NCBI GenBank assembly: GCA_949752735.1
Contig: OX457041.1
Coordinates: 22,449,617 to 22,513,616 of the forward strand
Direction: 5' to 3'
Source of the DNA: Lumbricus terrestris
Lineage: Eukaryota > Annelida > Clitellata > Crassiclitellata > Lumbricidae
Length of the DNA: 64,000 nucleotides
A program made the translations under genes and the position numbers. Under the pieces are notes generated by a model. It saw only the letters and a program-made list of their open reading frames with translations, made no database searches and was not told the DNA's origin. The number at the start of each line of letters is the position of its first letter. Positions within the stretch are counted from its first letter, which is position 1. This document shows positions 1-12,150 of the stretch, piece by piece.

Positions 1-84
1 TTGCAGAGGAGCTAACCGAACCTTAGGGAGGCCATCAAGGACAGAATTACAATAGTCGATCCGATAGTGTGTTGGACCAGGAAC

Positions 85-620
85 ATGGAACATAGGCTGG
101 TGGGTCTATCCTTAACCGTCTGGAATTCTCCATGTCTCTCTGTAGCGGGTGTAGCCTATTCTAGCGGAATCTCCACTATTATTTTGCTGACAACGTATAA
201 TTACGATAATTATATCCCTAATTACATCACGTACATAGCGAACGCACATGCCTTGCTTTATAGGTTTTATAGAATATTTAAATGTAGACATACGGGTAAA
301 ATATAAGAATGTCAGACCCACATGAGCATCGTGTGGGTATGCGGTCGGTAAAATTCTAAACTGGTCAGAAGTCGGTTCATGGGCGATGATGATTAGACCT
401 ATTAATAGGCTATTATACGCATCAACGACCTGATGCGCACCTATTAATATATTTAAGTATGTTTATAACTGCAGTGCACACTGCACACCCATTAATTCTA
501 TTCGTTTAGCCCATTAATTTCTATTAGGCTATAGGTCTATGATTCGAATTATCGGTATACATAGCCTATTTTGGAAGCATTGTAGGCCTATTTATATTCT
601 ATGCAGGTCTTGCAATAAAT
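85..620 (+). promoter_or_regulatory. Duplicated upstream block of heparanase gene A
   Basis: This block matches 38855-39350, upstream of gene B. Shared landmarks include TTAACCGTCTGGAA (about 113 and 38916) and CCACATGAGCATCGTGTGGG (about 318 and 39104). No coding potential is evident. It lies 0.8 kb upstream of the first coding exon of A and about 8.8 kb upstream of that of B, where the extra distance is filled by repeats. The inference is that promoter or 5' UTR sequence was copied with the gene; no TATA box or start site can be assigned. Confidence 0.6.
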
Positions 621-894
621 ACTGACGGGGATGGGTTAGGCCCTTAATGTAAGAGACCTAGTAATTGGCCTAGAGTAATCAGTGCTTAATCTAAGCGTCT
701 CTTTGGGGCATTCCCCATAAATGAAATTGTGCCCCAGAAAAATTTGACAAAGTGATGATAGTTTTTATATGGCTGCTGTTATATTGACAATATTTATTTT
801 CCGTTATATAATATGTTCTATTATAACATATATATATATATATATCTATAAGAAAGGAAGTGGATATATTTGGCCCTAATGCACGCTCACAGTT
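621..894. other. AT-rich stretch with a short (TA)n run
   Basis: No gene is seen. A TA dinucleotide run lies near 822-845. The rest is AT-rich single-copy-looking sequence. Confidence 0.5.
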
Positions 895-1130
895 TTGCAG
901 CTACTAATCGGTTTTTGCTACTTTTTGTTGCGTTACGTTTTTGGATCGTCAAAAAACAGTGGGTGGGCTCACTAAAAGTGACATAGGGCCTAACTGTTGT
1001 TTTGCTTGTAATTTCTTTGTAAAATTTGGCTATTGAACGTTAAGCCCATGAAATATGATTTGAAAAATTCTTATTGTTGACTAAGATATTGGCATAAAAC
1101 CGCAGTGGATTACTTTTTATGGCCACCCTG
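895..1130. mobile_element. Mariner-type element, right end only
   Basis: The sequence resembles the right terminal repeat of the mariner-like element at 51566-52773. Shared words are CTACTTTTTGTTGCGTT-like, CGTCAAAAA, CTCACTAAAAGTGA and a terminal TTTTTATGGCC..CCTG followed by TA. The left half is missing. Confidence 0.55.
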
Positions 1131-1353
1131 TATATATGTGTGCGTATATAGGTCGTAGTAAGGTCTTGTAACCCCTGTCCATATTATGATTCCATAGTTG
1201 AGGTAGAGTAAAAAAAGTGCTGTATATATCGTTCTAAGCAGACTTAATTGTTAATAATAGCAATGATATTGGTAAAATAATAAATCTGATTATATAATCA
1301 TAATAATCTTTTTATCCCAAATATGGTTTTATCATTTGTTTTTTTATTTTTAG

Positions 1354-1574
1354 GATACTAACAGAATGTTAATAGATGTCTTGAAGCAATGGCTTGTCAT
1401 CTGCTTTGTGACAAGCCAGGTCAGCTGTTATCTTGAAAGTGTTGACTCCAAAATAGCTCAAGTCACTGTCAATACAGATCGCAGTGTGAACTGTGTTGAA
1501 GATGAATTCCTCAGTTTTACAATTGATTCAAACATTTTCCAAACAGACTATCGCTGGTATAGGTTCAATTTTAG
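1354..1574 (+). CDS. HPSE: Heparanase A exon 1: signal peptide and first beta strand
   Basis: The exon follows a pyrimidine-rich acceptor ending TTTTTAG at 1353, so a non-coding upstream exon is likely. Its first ATG is at 1366. The ORF starts MLIDVLKQWLVICFVTSQVSC, a hydrophobic signal peptide, and continues to DEFLSFTIDSNIF, matching the FLSVTIDANL strand of human heparanase. It ends in phase 2 at a GTAAGT donor (1575). The gene B copy at 48148-48368 has the same coding length (209 nt), acceptor position and donor, which supports this start. Confidence 0.88.
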
Positions 1575-2011
1575 GTAAGTACAAAGAAAGCGTGTCTCAC
1601 AGATCATTCTGTTGAAGACTTTCAGTTAATAATTGTGAAGTCTGATGCAAATTGTTCACAGTGCGTTTAGCGGCTTTAGCCTTTCTGAGTAGTAAGCAAC
1701 TATATAGGTGGCAGTTTAAATAAGCAACAAATTTCTTTCTTGACAATTCCTGTGTATGAATGAGCATGTTATATTCGTGCAACTAGACATTTTCGGTTTA
1801 TTCCGAAACTTACCCAATTTTCCCTTGGATTGCCAGCTTAACCAGGTGCTAGTGCCTACATGGTGCTATAAAAATATCGCCTGTAGGCAGACTGACTGAC
1901 TGACCGTCTAACATAATGCATGTTATATACTATATATCGCACTGGGAGCTCGAATGGCCTCGGCTGTGAGCGGCGCTATAGAAATTACTAATTACATCAC
2001 ATTACTATATG
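1575..2011. other. Intron 1 of gene A, proximal part
   Basis: No gene is seen. The first 200 bp match intron 1 of gene B at 48369-48570 (shared GTGAAGTCTGATGCAAA and GTGCAACTAGACATTT), so this is ancestral intron sequence retained in both paralogues. Confidence 0.7.
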
Positions 2012-2290
2012 CTAGCTGAAATAACCGGCGTTTTCCGGGAAATTTCGGTTTTTCGAACCCATTACGCCTGACCTCAATCCCACTACGCCCTTCTCATCCA
2101 GCCCCCTTCTATCGCAACCCCAACCGGGCCAACCCCACTCCTATACCCCACACGCCGCCCCACACAGCCCCAACTCGGCCCACAGCACCTTCCCACCCCG
2201 CTTCAGCGCCCCAACTTAGCCCCACCCAACCCGCCCAATCCCATTCATCCCCGACCACCCAGCCCCACCTGCACTGATAACCTGTGCTTT
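2012..2290 (-). mobile_element. Helitron-like 3' end fragment, C-rich
   Basis: Read on the minus strand the block ends with a CCGG-AAAACG-CCGG hairpin, then about 10 nt, then CTAG, the layout of Helitron 3' termini. The body is a CCCCAC-rich run like that at 53526-54564. The base after CTAG is C rather than the usual T, and no 5' end is recognised, so this is a decayed or partial copy. Confidence 0.5.
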
Positions 2291-2354
2291 TGATAACAGT
2301 TGGAATGTGATGTGGTTAGATTGTATCAGTTTTCTGAAAACTTCAGGTGTTATC

Positions 2355-3525
2355 TCATGCACCCACACGGTCCTGATCCAGGTGATTAAGTCAGCCTCAG
2401 AAGTTGGATTATGAACAGCTGAGCTTCTGCTGCATCACGTTCACCGTACACACATTCTTTCTCAATAATGTTCAAGTCTGGACTACTACCAGGTCATGGT
2501 TCCAGCAGTGGAATACCTTTCTGATTCATCCAGGATTTGGCATGCTTTATGCCATAACCCGGTTCCCCATACTGTTGGAAGTGGCTGATGTTTTCGTATA
2601 TATAATTTCCTTTATTCAACAATCCCATCAATTGACAGACCGCAACCGGTAACAGTGTACAATTATGCAATTGAAACAGTTTACAGGCACTCAGATAACA
2701 GAACACATAAATCTTAAGTATATACCAACTGAACAGATAGCTTGCACTAATAATAGGATAAAACCACTTTCTCACAATTCAACGGTTTCTGCAATTCTTC
2801 AGTTCCTGCAGGCATACAATTGTGTTAGACGGCAGTTTAATCAAAGACAAAAGCCCAACTGCTCAGTCATGTCATACTCAAGCGGGGGCCGAATGTCATG
2901 GTGTGGGTAGCAGTTTTGGTTGCTGGAAAGAATGGACTCTGGGTAATGCCAGAATGTCAGAGAACACCAGGATGAATAGAAACATGTATATCTTAACATT
3001 TTAAGAGACACAGCAAAACTTAAACACGCTTGCGAAGAGAGCTAGAGGTAAGGATTTCGAGCCCCTTGGGCGGATATCCGGGATATGCTTTGTAGGCTGC
3101 TATTAGCGCCGATTGTTGCAGGCTGTCTGTTAAGTTAGTATAGTTAAGATTCGTGTATTCGGTGATCTGCGTTCTTGTGATAATTATTGTTTCAACTGCA
3201 TAATTGTACGATGTAACCGGTTGCGTTCTATAAACCGGATTGTTAAACAAAAAGAAAATTATTAGGACAATTATTATGACAACAGCCACTTCCAACTGGA
3301 TGGGGCACCTTGCATTGGTGCAAAGGTCAACAAATCCTGGCTGAACCAGAAGGACATTCCACTGCTAGAGCCGTGACCTGGTAGCAGTCCAGACTTGAAC
3401 ATTATTGAGAAAGAATGTGTGTACGGTGCGCGTGATGGAGCAGAAGCTTTTTGTTCATAATCCAACTTCTGAGGCTGTCTTGATCAGCTGGATCAAGACT
3501 GTGTGGGTGCGCCATAATTATTAGA
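2355..3525. mobile_element. Inverted pair of Tc1-like transposase relics
   Basis: Two arms (about 2355-2760 and 3100-3525) are inverted copies. The plus-strand arm at 3297-3463 reads LDGAPCIGAK..WLNQKDIPLL and SPDLNIIEKE, the catalytic-domain signature of Tc1-family DD34E transposases. The minus-strand arm at 2405-2570 reads the same with MNQKGIPLLEP. The segment at 2820-3000 (plus) reads VRRQFNQRQKPN and NRNMYI, an upstream part of the same transposase. Each arm also carries a block that is not Tc1 (about 2590-2760 and 3110-3280), which recurs at 47090-47225. Stops and frameshifts make it non-functional. Confidence 0.7.
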
Positions 3526-3806
3526 CCACTTGCCGTGGTCCGATTTCTTGTAACTTTTAGCATGGTCATCATCAGACGCAGGCCACCAGAAAATCGTCAT
3601 AAAACGTTTTCTTGCAATTTCTTACCCGACTAATAACTTGTCACTTTAGAACCGTAAACTCGAAATGTCTAAAGCGCCACTCGAAAGCCAAGCGCGGGGC
3701 ACCAGTTTATTTACGAGCGAGAACAGTGGCGTAATAATATTGCTTGTGACTCAGGCCGGTATAGTAGGACGAGAATATGACCCTAGGCCTATGTTGATCC
3801 TATGTA

Positions 3807-4205
3807 CAAGGGCGGATACAGAAATTTTCGAAGGGGGGGGCCAAAATTTAGGGTCTTGTTGGTGGGGCAGGGGAAAAATTTTCGTTGTGTCGCCGAAAAA
3901 ACTGATGACCTTTTTTTTAGTCATCGACCAATTTCCCGGAAAAAAGATACCATTTCATCCGTCGAAAAAACAGATGACCTTTTTTTTAGTCATCGACCAA
4001 TTTTCCGGGAAAAGATACCATTTCACCATTTCATCCGCCGCTAAATCGACGGGGGGCCCACGTTCCGTACGATTTTGTAATAGGGGGGCCTGATGTCCTC
4101 TTTTTCTCTCTCCACTACATTTCTTCAAACCAAATGGGGGGGCCACGTCCCATGCAATTTTTAAATGGGGGCCATGGCCGGATTGGCCCCCTGGATCCGC
4201 CCCTG
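3807..4205. mobile_element. hAT-like MITE, 399 bp, perfect 8-bp TSD
   Basis: The ends are CAAGGGCGGATACAG and CTGGATCCGCCCCTG, imperfect inverted repeats of hAT type. The flanks are an exact 8-bp duplication, CCTATGTA, at 3799-3806 and 4206-4213. The paralogous intron of gene B (about 50600-50630) has GCCTATGTTGATCC followed directly by the intron continuation, an empty site. Inside are two copies of a palindromic core, GATGAC-T-run-GTCATC, at 3904-3925 and 3973-3994. There is no transposase, so it is non-autonomous. Confidence 0.85.
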
Positions 4206-4309
4206 CCTATGTATATATATATTGACTGCTGATTTGTATTAATTGTTATATCTACATGTCTTGGCCACTGAATAAGCAATTTAGTGTACTGTTTATATAT
4301 GGTTCTGAG

Positions 4310-4455
4310 ACACCCAAAGTTTAAGACGCTCATGAATTCCTTGTCACCGGCTTTTCTTCGTGTTGGAGGCGCAAGTGCTGATTGGCTGTTCTTCGACAGA
4401 CGGCTCAACGTGATCCGTTCTCTGAAGCTGAAGCCAAAGGTTTCTATCATAAGAA
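4310..4455 (+). CDS. HPSE: Heparanase A exon 2: SPAFLRVGG region
   Basis: The exon starts with one A after a CTGAG acceptor, completing an Arg codon with exon 1. It reads HPKFKTLMNSLSPAFLRVGG and ADWLFFD, matching LSPAYLRFGG and FLIFDP of human heparanase at the end of the 8-kDa subunit. It ends in phase 1 at GTAAGA (4456). The gene B counterpart has the same length, 146 nt. Past FFDRR only about 20 residues precede exon 3, whereas human heparanase has a linker that is excised on activation. Either the linker is short in this lineage or a phase 1-1 exon was missed. Confidence 0.85.
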
Positions 4456-4499
4456 GTAAGACAAGCCTTCAATCTGTTCTTTCAGCTACGGAATAAACC

Positions 4500-4650
4500 A
4501 CTGTCAATTCATTCTAGAATTTATTTATTTAGCGCTTCTTCAAAGGAACTACTCAGAAGCGCTCCCGACTCTAGCACGGCAAAAAGAGACAATTTTTGAG
4601 TTTCTGGCCGCCATTGAGACCATGTGTAGCTTTTCGATGATCCTATTGGA
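4500..4650 (-). mobile_element. CR1-like non-LTR 3' tail
   Basis: On the minus strand it reads GGGAGCGCTTCTGAGTAG-like sequence, then GAAGCGCTAAATAAATAAATTC, the common 3' tail of a CR1-like family seen a dozen times in this window. The frame upstream ends in ALLSSSFEEALNK. Confidence 0.65.
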
Positions 4651-5163
4651 ATCCGTGTTCCTAAATGTGTATGTTTAGGCAACAAGATGATGCTTCTAAG
4701 TGAAATAGTAGCTGAGGTACTTAATAATCTGTAAATCGGCCGGCGATTTTGGAAAATGGCTGCCATTGGGGCCAGAGGGCAAATCTGAGATGACCCTATA
4801 ATTTTACATAGCCGAATCTTTTTCTTAGGACATGTTCGTGGTATGTACGAAATTTCAAGCCTGTATCATAAAAGATTTTTTTCAAAGTAGGCCTATCAAA
4901 TATTTTTGCAGCAGTCCGCTCCACCATTAGTCTCTGAAGAGCTTTAGAAAAGTTCTACTGACATTTCAAACTGTGTGTCAAATGCATGGGCGTAACTTTC
5001 CACGGAAAAGTGGTGGTGACTATTCCTCTGCTCACAACTTCTACCTACCCTAGCTTCTTTCCCTTAGCTCCCTATACCCTTTCCCCATATACGAATTCAG
5101 CATAAAGTCTGGTGAGAACTCTCCCTACCTTCCTTCTCCATTTTCACTCTTTCCCCCTTTTCG

Positions 5164-5539
<376 letters not shown>

Positions 5540-5730
5540 CTTTCTCTCTGCCATAGTGCGCTCCACGATCTTTCCGTGCAGTCACGGATCACTAAATCAA
5601 TGCTTAAAACATATCTCTTTCACAAACTTTATCCAGATTCCTCCTATTCTATTCGTTTGTTTCGATCGCCGCTCCAATTCTATCTCAAAGTATATATGTG
5701 CATTTGCATTGTTTGCTTAGTTGTACTTTA
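5540..5730 (+). mobile_element. Non-LTR retrotransposon C-terminal fragment
   Basis: The frame from 5576 reads SMLKTYLFHKLYPDS, resembling the FKxxLKTYLF end of L2/CR1-group ORF2 proteins. It directly follows the microsatellite cluster, as in the relic at 61260-62430. Confidence 0.4.
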
Positions 5731-5879
5731 CATCACGCCAATCCAGCTGGTAACTTGGAAAACGACGGATAAGATTGTTCAAATAGCCTAATTTCAACGG
5801 CGCTCCTCTACACACAGCACTTTATTTATCTTTTTTAAAATTTAAAATTAGACTATATGTCTTTTGTAAAGCTGGATGC

Positions 5880-6180
5880 AGAATCGGGTCCTAAGTTGAA
5901 CTGATTTTGGCCTCTCTGTCATCCAAGAGAGAGTCGTCTATAGCTTGCTCTCCCTTCCCTAAAGACATGGCTTTGTAAAAGAAATCTGTAGAACTGCACA
6001 CAACCAACAATTTTAATAACCTGGTGTGGTTTTGGTGGCAAAGATTTCTGACGACCTTTTTTAGTCTCGCCTGGTCGCTTGTCATAAGAGATTTTGCAAA
6101 AAAATCACAAGTCACCGGCTGAAAATCCGAAGACTGTTTTTAGTCATCAACTTAAAATAGGGCCTTCGTGCGTATTTTCA
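5880..6180. mobile_element. Decayed MITE with palindromic core
   Basis: It contains GACGACCTTTTTTAGTC (about 6050) and GACTGTTTTTAGTCATC (about 6134), variants of the core shared by the hAT-like MITEs elsewhere in the window. No termini or TSD are recognised. Confidence 0.35.
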
Positions 6181-6754
6181 CTTCATAAGCCCTTCGTTCC
6201 ATTTCGCTCTTCCGTCATGAGCCAGCTGTAGTTAACTTTTTCTAATGATATCGCCGCACAAGTGTACAATTCTACCCCCTCCTCTGCGAGCGCGCCTGGT
6301 CTGGCCCCACTGCGAGGGATCTCCATGCTTCTGTCTTCTATCCCTCCCCAGTCTGCCATTCCATCGCCCGACCCGAAAAAGGGGTTGGCCCCAGTCGAAT
6401 TGTTGTTGTAGTCCCCGAGAGGGCCAACTGGGGCGCTACCCCCGGTTGTTTGGGATACCCCCTCGGTTCTTACCATCGAGGCCCTCTCTCCACTTCTCTT
6501 GACAAGGTGCTACCGAGCTTGGCGCGGAAGGGCGTTGGCCCTACGACTGTTTTCTTTCACAGCTTGGGTCCGTTTAACCTCCTCCTCCTAAATGTCCTCG
6601 CCTTCTTTCCGACTTCCTCCTCATTCCTGCCGACTCCTCCTATCTTCCTCTACAGTCACTCTCAACTCAGTCCGTATACAGTCTATATATATATAGTCAC
6701 ACACTGCATGGTCTCTTCCGTCTCTCCAGTCGTTCTCCTGTCATTTCCGTCGCT
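6181..6754. other. C/T-rich stretch of unknown origin
   Basis: No gene is supported. The last 60 bp (TCTCCAGTCGTTCT and following) are a diverged relative of 9860-9911, the left flank of the second copy of the 1.43-kb repeat. Confidence 0.4.
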
Positions 6755-8186
6755 AACTAACTCAGTCACTAAATACAGAATTATCCAGACACAGTATTTG
6801 AATAGCGTTTCCGCTATGTATCTTAAACACAATTTCACAATAATAACACAAATCATAATACGGCGCTAGAACAATAGCAAAGAATAAAACACACACTCAC
6901 TCATTCATTCATCCGCTTAACTATGGCAACCGCTTATAAAGGGGGAGAATTTCATGTACGGGTTTTTCCCCAATATATAAACATTGACTTGCTATAATAG
7001 CCCACGCAACATACCCTCGCATCGTTCGGTTTCAGTTCCTTCGCAATCCAGTTCCTTTCGTCCTCTTTGTCGAGTCCAGCCATTCGTCCTATCCTCCGAA
7101 TAGACGCGTGCTTACTCGATCCTCCAACAGTTCCAGTTAGGCCTGAGCAATCCTCATCCTCGTAGCTCGTCCGATGCCTTCGTCGTAAAGAAGAGCACAG
7201 GCTTACGTAACTCGCTCTATCACCATCGCAGACGATTCCAATCCGTTTGATCCCAAAATAACCTGCTTCCTTCACTCGTGGAATGTCGCCCCACGGAAAT
7301 CCTCTAAATCCTCTAAATACACAAATCACAATCCTCGTGGCATATCTCCTCACGGCAATCCTCTAAATCCTCTGTTTCCAGTAACGCTTCCGATCCTGAT
7401 CCGTTTTGATCCAAGGTCGACGTCGTCACTGCTTCTTTAACTTCGCGGCAACTTCCTCTCACGAAATCCGCGAAATCCTCATCGTCGTGGAACGCTCACC
7501 CACGAAATCCTCTGCTCCTCTTCGAATCTTTACATCGTCTCTGCCACCGAGCGCAACGAAAAAGCCTCTTTAACTTCTCGGAATATTCCTCTCACGAAAT
7601 CCCGAAATCCTCATCGTCGTGGAAGTCCCATCACGAAATCCTCAGCTCCTCATCGTATCTTTAACGTCTCCACGAAACTCCAGTTCCAATAGTCTTTAAC
7701 GCCGTCCTGGTCCATCGATCGCCAGGGCGCGGCGGGCCGCAATTCACATCTTCTCCTCGAACGAGCACAACGTCGACTCTCCTGATCGAACACAACGTGA
7801 AAGGCGTGAAAGGCCTCGATTGTTCATCTTCACTCCCTTTTATACACTTCCAGATTCGCATCAGCAGAAACGGCTATTTCTGCCTGTTCGCTCTCTTTGT
7901 CCGTCTGCCTCCTTCCAAAATGAGTGCCGCGGTCCCTGTCGGTATGCCACGCCATCCACTGGCAAAGACACGGAAAGAAGTAGGACAAAGTTTTCCCTCC
8001 GTCAGCGTGGGCTAGATTATCAGGCCTGAATTCTGCAACTGTCAGCGTGGTCTAGATAATCAGTCTACGTTCTCCCACCTATTACCCCACACACATACAT
8101 CCTTCATACATTCATACCTACACATAGTTAACTACAATTACTATTAAAAGGCGCTATATCAAGTGCAATCTTATAGAGCCGCACAC
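6755..8186. repeat. 1,432-bp direct repeat, copy 1
   Basis: It matches 9912-11343 with no difference noticed on reading; all translated frames are identical at an offset of 3,157. Identity begins at AACTAACTCAGTCACTAAAT and ends at GAGCCGCACAC. Inside, about 7440-7660, is a degenerate tandem repeat built on ACGAAATCC and CCTCATCGTCGTGGA. Small ORFs lie on both strands but none resembles a known protein. TG..CA ends and a primer-binding site were looked for and not found, so LTR status is not supported. Confidence 0.85.
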
Positions 8187-9911
8187 TCTCCCCAACACAC
8201 AAAAAGACCGAGACCACGAGGTCTAATTTTAGTTAACAATGTGTCCGGTTCTAACATTAATCAATGCAGTCATCCCTATATATAGCTACATTCAATCACC
8301 ATCCCTATTATAATCTAAACACTATATAGCAATATCTTCAACAGTTACATGATCGTAAATAGCACTTCAAAGTTCTCACAGTTCAAACGACATCAATCAA
8401 ATCGACAATAATCAATGCATTAATCCTCTTCATGACTAATCAATGTCCTTCACCACGTTATACATACTAATCACGCACAAAAATAAATCAGATACAATTC
8501 ATAAAGCATTTAACAAGAACAGACAACGTTTGAGCGCTTCCATAGCTCTCTTCTGTCGTCTCTCCTTCTGCAGAACGTTTTCCTCCTTCTCCTCCGTATC
8601 GTCGTCCACGTTTCTCCATCCGTCCCTCCATAGAAGTCCCAGGAAATTCCTGGCTGCCGAGGACCTCGTTCCTCGCAGCGTCGTCCGTTCGTCAGACTTC
8701 CGGTTGACGACGTCTCTCCTTCTCCTCCGCGTCGTCGTCCACGTGCATCCTCGTTTCTCCATCCGTTCATCCGCGCAGTCTCCCTAGAAATCCATGACTG
8801 TCGAGGATCTCGTTTCCTCGCAGCGTCCGGCGTCAGACTTCGTTTGACGACATCTCTCCATCCCGTTCCTCTTCCTCCTCCGTCGAACAGTGAAGCATCG
8901 GACTGCTTCTCCCGCATCCGTCGCATTCGTCCGTCCATCTGGGTTGTCTTTGACGCCCGTTGAAGCGTCGCAGAGAATGGCTAAGTCCGTTTTTCCCATT
9001 ATAATATACGACTGTTTTATCCGACTGTTTTTCTTTTACTCTGGTGCAACGTTTATATTTTCGACGACAGTTTCTGAACAGTTTCTGAAGTTGTCTTATT
9101 ATTGGTTTCGCTTCCCGTAGTTTGCGTTGCCATGGAGCATTGAATCCATCGTTCTCGTTCCAGTTAGAAAGTAAGCCCCAGATGTCATCGCTACATCACT
9201 CGTTGTACGTATAACCAGAGTAACGCATATCGGTGACGGTGGCCTGTACTTGTGTCGCCCTCTCGTGAATGCATTGGAAACATTCGCATCATCGCTCAAT
9301 GGAAACCCATAATTATACCCAAAATTTTGATCTAGTTGCCGTAGTTAATGTTTTGCTCAACACCATCAAAACAACATCATCATCATATCATCACGCATAC
9401 GTTAATCAAATCTTAATAGTCTCTTGTCTTCTCGTCTGATAGTCGTATTATTTCCATGTCTGTTTTCATTACAGTCGTATATCCTTCCTCATTCGTTCTG
9501 TCCCTTCGTAAAAATCATTTATCTGTCCAGAATCATTCTTAATCATTCTTAATCATTCTTAATCATCCCTGGTCATCTCTAATCTTACTTAATCATCCAA
9601 TCTTAAACTACTCAACTCCTAAACTACTCAAATCTTCCCAGATCATATCACCCTTAATTTACATCAATCCTTAATCTTCCTTAATCATCACTAATCTTCC
9701 TTCTCTCCTTCCTAACTCTTGATCGACATCCTCGCCGCCATTGTACAATTCTAAAAAGACTTTACAACTCAAATCCCATCCTACGTCGGCATTGTACAAT
9801 TCTAGGGCACGGAAGTACATCGGTCGTACGATTGTTGTCCTACGACTGCTTTCTACGCACAAGCTTCTTCTGTCGTCTCTCCAGCCGTTCTACAGTCATC
9901 GTCCGTCGTTA
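8187..9911. other. Spacer between the 1,432-bp direct repeats
   Basis: Pyrimidine-rich, with TCCTCCGTCGTCGTC-like blocks (8560-8890) and an imperfect 11-bp tandem AATCATTCTT (about 9530-9700). No protein-coding gene is recognised. Confidence 0.5.
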
Positions 9912-11343
9912 AACTAACTCAGTCACTAAATACAGAATTATCCAGACACAGTATTTGAATAGCGTTTCCGCTATGTATCTTAAACACAATTTCACAATAA
10001 TAACACAAATCATAATACGGCGCTAGAACAATAGCAAAGAATAAAACACACACTCACTCATTCATTCATCCGCTTAACTATGGCAACCGCTTATAAAGGG
10101 GGAGAATTTCATGTACGGGTTTTTCCCCAATATATAAACATTGACTTGCTATAATAGCCCACGCAACATACCCTCGCATCGTTCGGTTTCAGTTCCTTCG
10201 CAATCCAGTTCCTTTCGTCCTCTTTGTCGAGTCCAGCCATTCGTCCTATCCTCCGAATAGACGCGTGCTTACTCGATCCTCCAACAGTTCCAGTTAGGCC
10301 TGAGCAATCCTCATCCTCGTAGCTCGTCCGATGCCTTCGTCGTAAAGAAGAGCACAGGCTTACGTAACTCGCTCTATCACCATCGCAGACGATTCCAATC
10401 CGTTTGATCCCAAAATAACCTGCTTCCTTCACTCGTGGAATGTCGCCCCACGGAAATCCTCTAAATCCTCTAAATACACAAATCACAATCCTCGTGGCAT
10501 ATCTCCTCACGGCAATCCTCTAAATCCTCTGTTTCCAGTAACGCTTCCGATCCTGATCCGTTTTGATCCAAGGTCGACGTCGTCACTGCTTCTTTAACTT
10601 CGCGGCAACTTCCTCTCACGAAATCCGCGAAATCCTCATCGTCGTGGAACGCTCACCCACGAAATCCTCTGCTCCTCTTCGAATCTTTACATCGTCTCTG
10701 CCACCGAGCGCAACGAAAAAGCCTCTTTAACTTCTCGGAATATTCCTCTCACGAAATCCCGAAATCCTCATCGTCGTGGAAGTCCCATCACGAAATCCTC
10801 AGCTCCTCATCGTATCTTTAACGTCTCCACGAAACTCCAGTTCCAATAGTCTTTAACGCCGTCCTGGTCCATCGATCGCCAGGGCGCGGCGGGCCGCAAT
10901 TCACATCTTCTCCTCGAACGAGCACAACGTCGACTCTCCTGATCGAACACAACGTGAAAGGCGTGAAAGGCCTCGATTGTTCATCTTCACTCCCTTTTAT
11001 ACACTTCCAGATTCGCATCAGCAGAAACGGCTATTTCTGCCTGTTCGCTCTCTTTGTCCGTCTGCCTCCTTCCAAAATGAGTGCCGCGGTCCCTGTCGGT
11101 ATGCCACGCCATCCACTGGCAAAGACACGGAAAGAAGTAGGACAAAGTTTTCCCTCCGTCAGCGTGGGCTAGATTATCAGGCCTGAATTCTGCAACTGTC
11201 AGCGTGGTCTAGATAATCAGTCTACGTTCTCCCACCTATTACCCCACACACATACATCCTTCATACATTCATACCTACACATAGTTAACTACAATTACTA
11301 TTAAAAGGCGCTATATCAAGTGCAATCTTATAGAGCCGCACAC
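9912..11343. repeat. 1,432-bp direct repeat, copy 2
   Basis: Second copy of 6755-8186. The lack of divergence implies a recent duplication or gene conversion. Left of the boundary, similarity to copy 1's flank drops sharply but does not vanish. Confidence 0.85.
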
Positions 11344-11910
11344 AAGATTACTTTTACAACTGCCCAAGTTCATTCACAACTGCACATTTTGTGTAGAACT
11401 GCACGTTAAAAAAAGCCCTGCCAAAAGTCTGAGTCAACTTTTTCCGGCTTAACGTGTAGGCCCTAGGCTACGGAGTTTCCACCAATGCCAAATTTTGTGA
11501 TTGTAACTTGTAATAATGATTCCTAATGGATTTGTGAACCACTGCCTCGGAACCATAACGATGTGTGGGATGTAACTGCTTCACTTTCCATCCTCAAGTT
11601 TAAGGTGGATAGGGAATTCCTTCCCTTTCCTCCTTAGGATTTACGGACACGAATGTGGACAGCGAACACAGCCTCTATCAGCATTGGCGTCATTGCGACA
11701 TCAATCATGAATACCGGTAGTCTCTTTATTTATGTTGCTTATAAACTGAAGTTTCACATAAACCCTTTGTAAAATTAGTTATAGGCTATGTAACATGCTG
11801 AGTTCTGCGGCTTCTGCCAGCGTGAAGTGTTGATTAAACGAAAATTGAATTGAATTGTTAGACAATCAATTGGTTTCGTGTTAAAAAATATTTATTTCCC
11901 GGACCAAAAA
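11344..11910. other. Unassigned interior of the 7-kb element
   Basis: No gene or repeat family is recognised. A short open stretch near 11560-11710 shows no recognisable domain. Confidence 0.4.
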
Positions 11911-12150
11911 GTGGTGGTGACTGTCACCACCACTTTTAAAAGTGGTGGTGACTGGACACCACCGTCACAATAGAAAGTTACGCCTATGGTCAAATGTAAG
12001 CTTACTGAAGATTCACTTTCTTGAACATGTTGTTGAGCAAAATCTTACTAAACTTAAGTTAATGAAAAGGGGGTGTTACTGATGATGCACTGAATATCTA
12101 ATGCACGCATGTGTGTGTATATATATATATTTTGTTTTGAATCTGCTCAG

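Noticed and set aside
3020..3295. 91-codon minus-strand ORF as a host gene
   Set aside because: It coincides with a repeat block that recurs at 2590-2760 and 47090-47225 and sits inside a Tc1 relic.
6952..7353. 133-codon minus-strand ORF, identical at 10109-10510
   Set aside because: Its duplication is only that of the DNA repeat; the protein resembles nothing recognisable and the region contains degenerate non-coding tandem repeats.
6755..11343. LTR retrotransposon (LARD) with 1.43-kb LTRs
   Set aside because: No TG..CA termini, target duplication, primer-binding site or polypurine tract could be placed at the boundaries.
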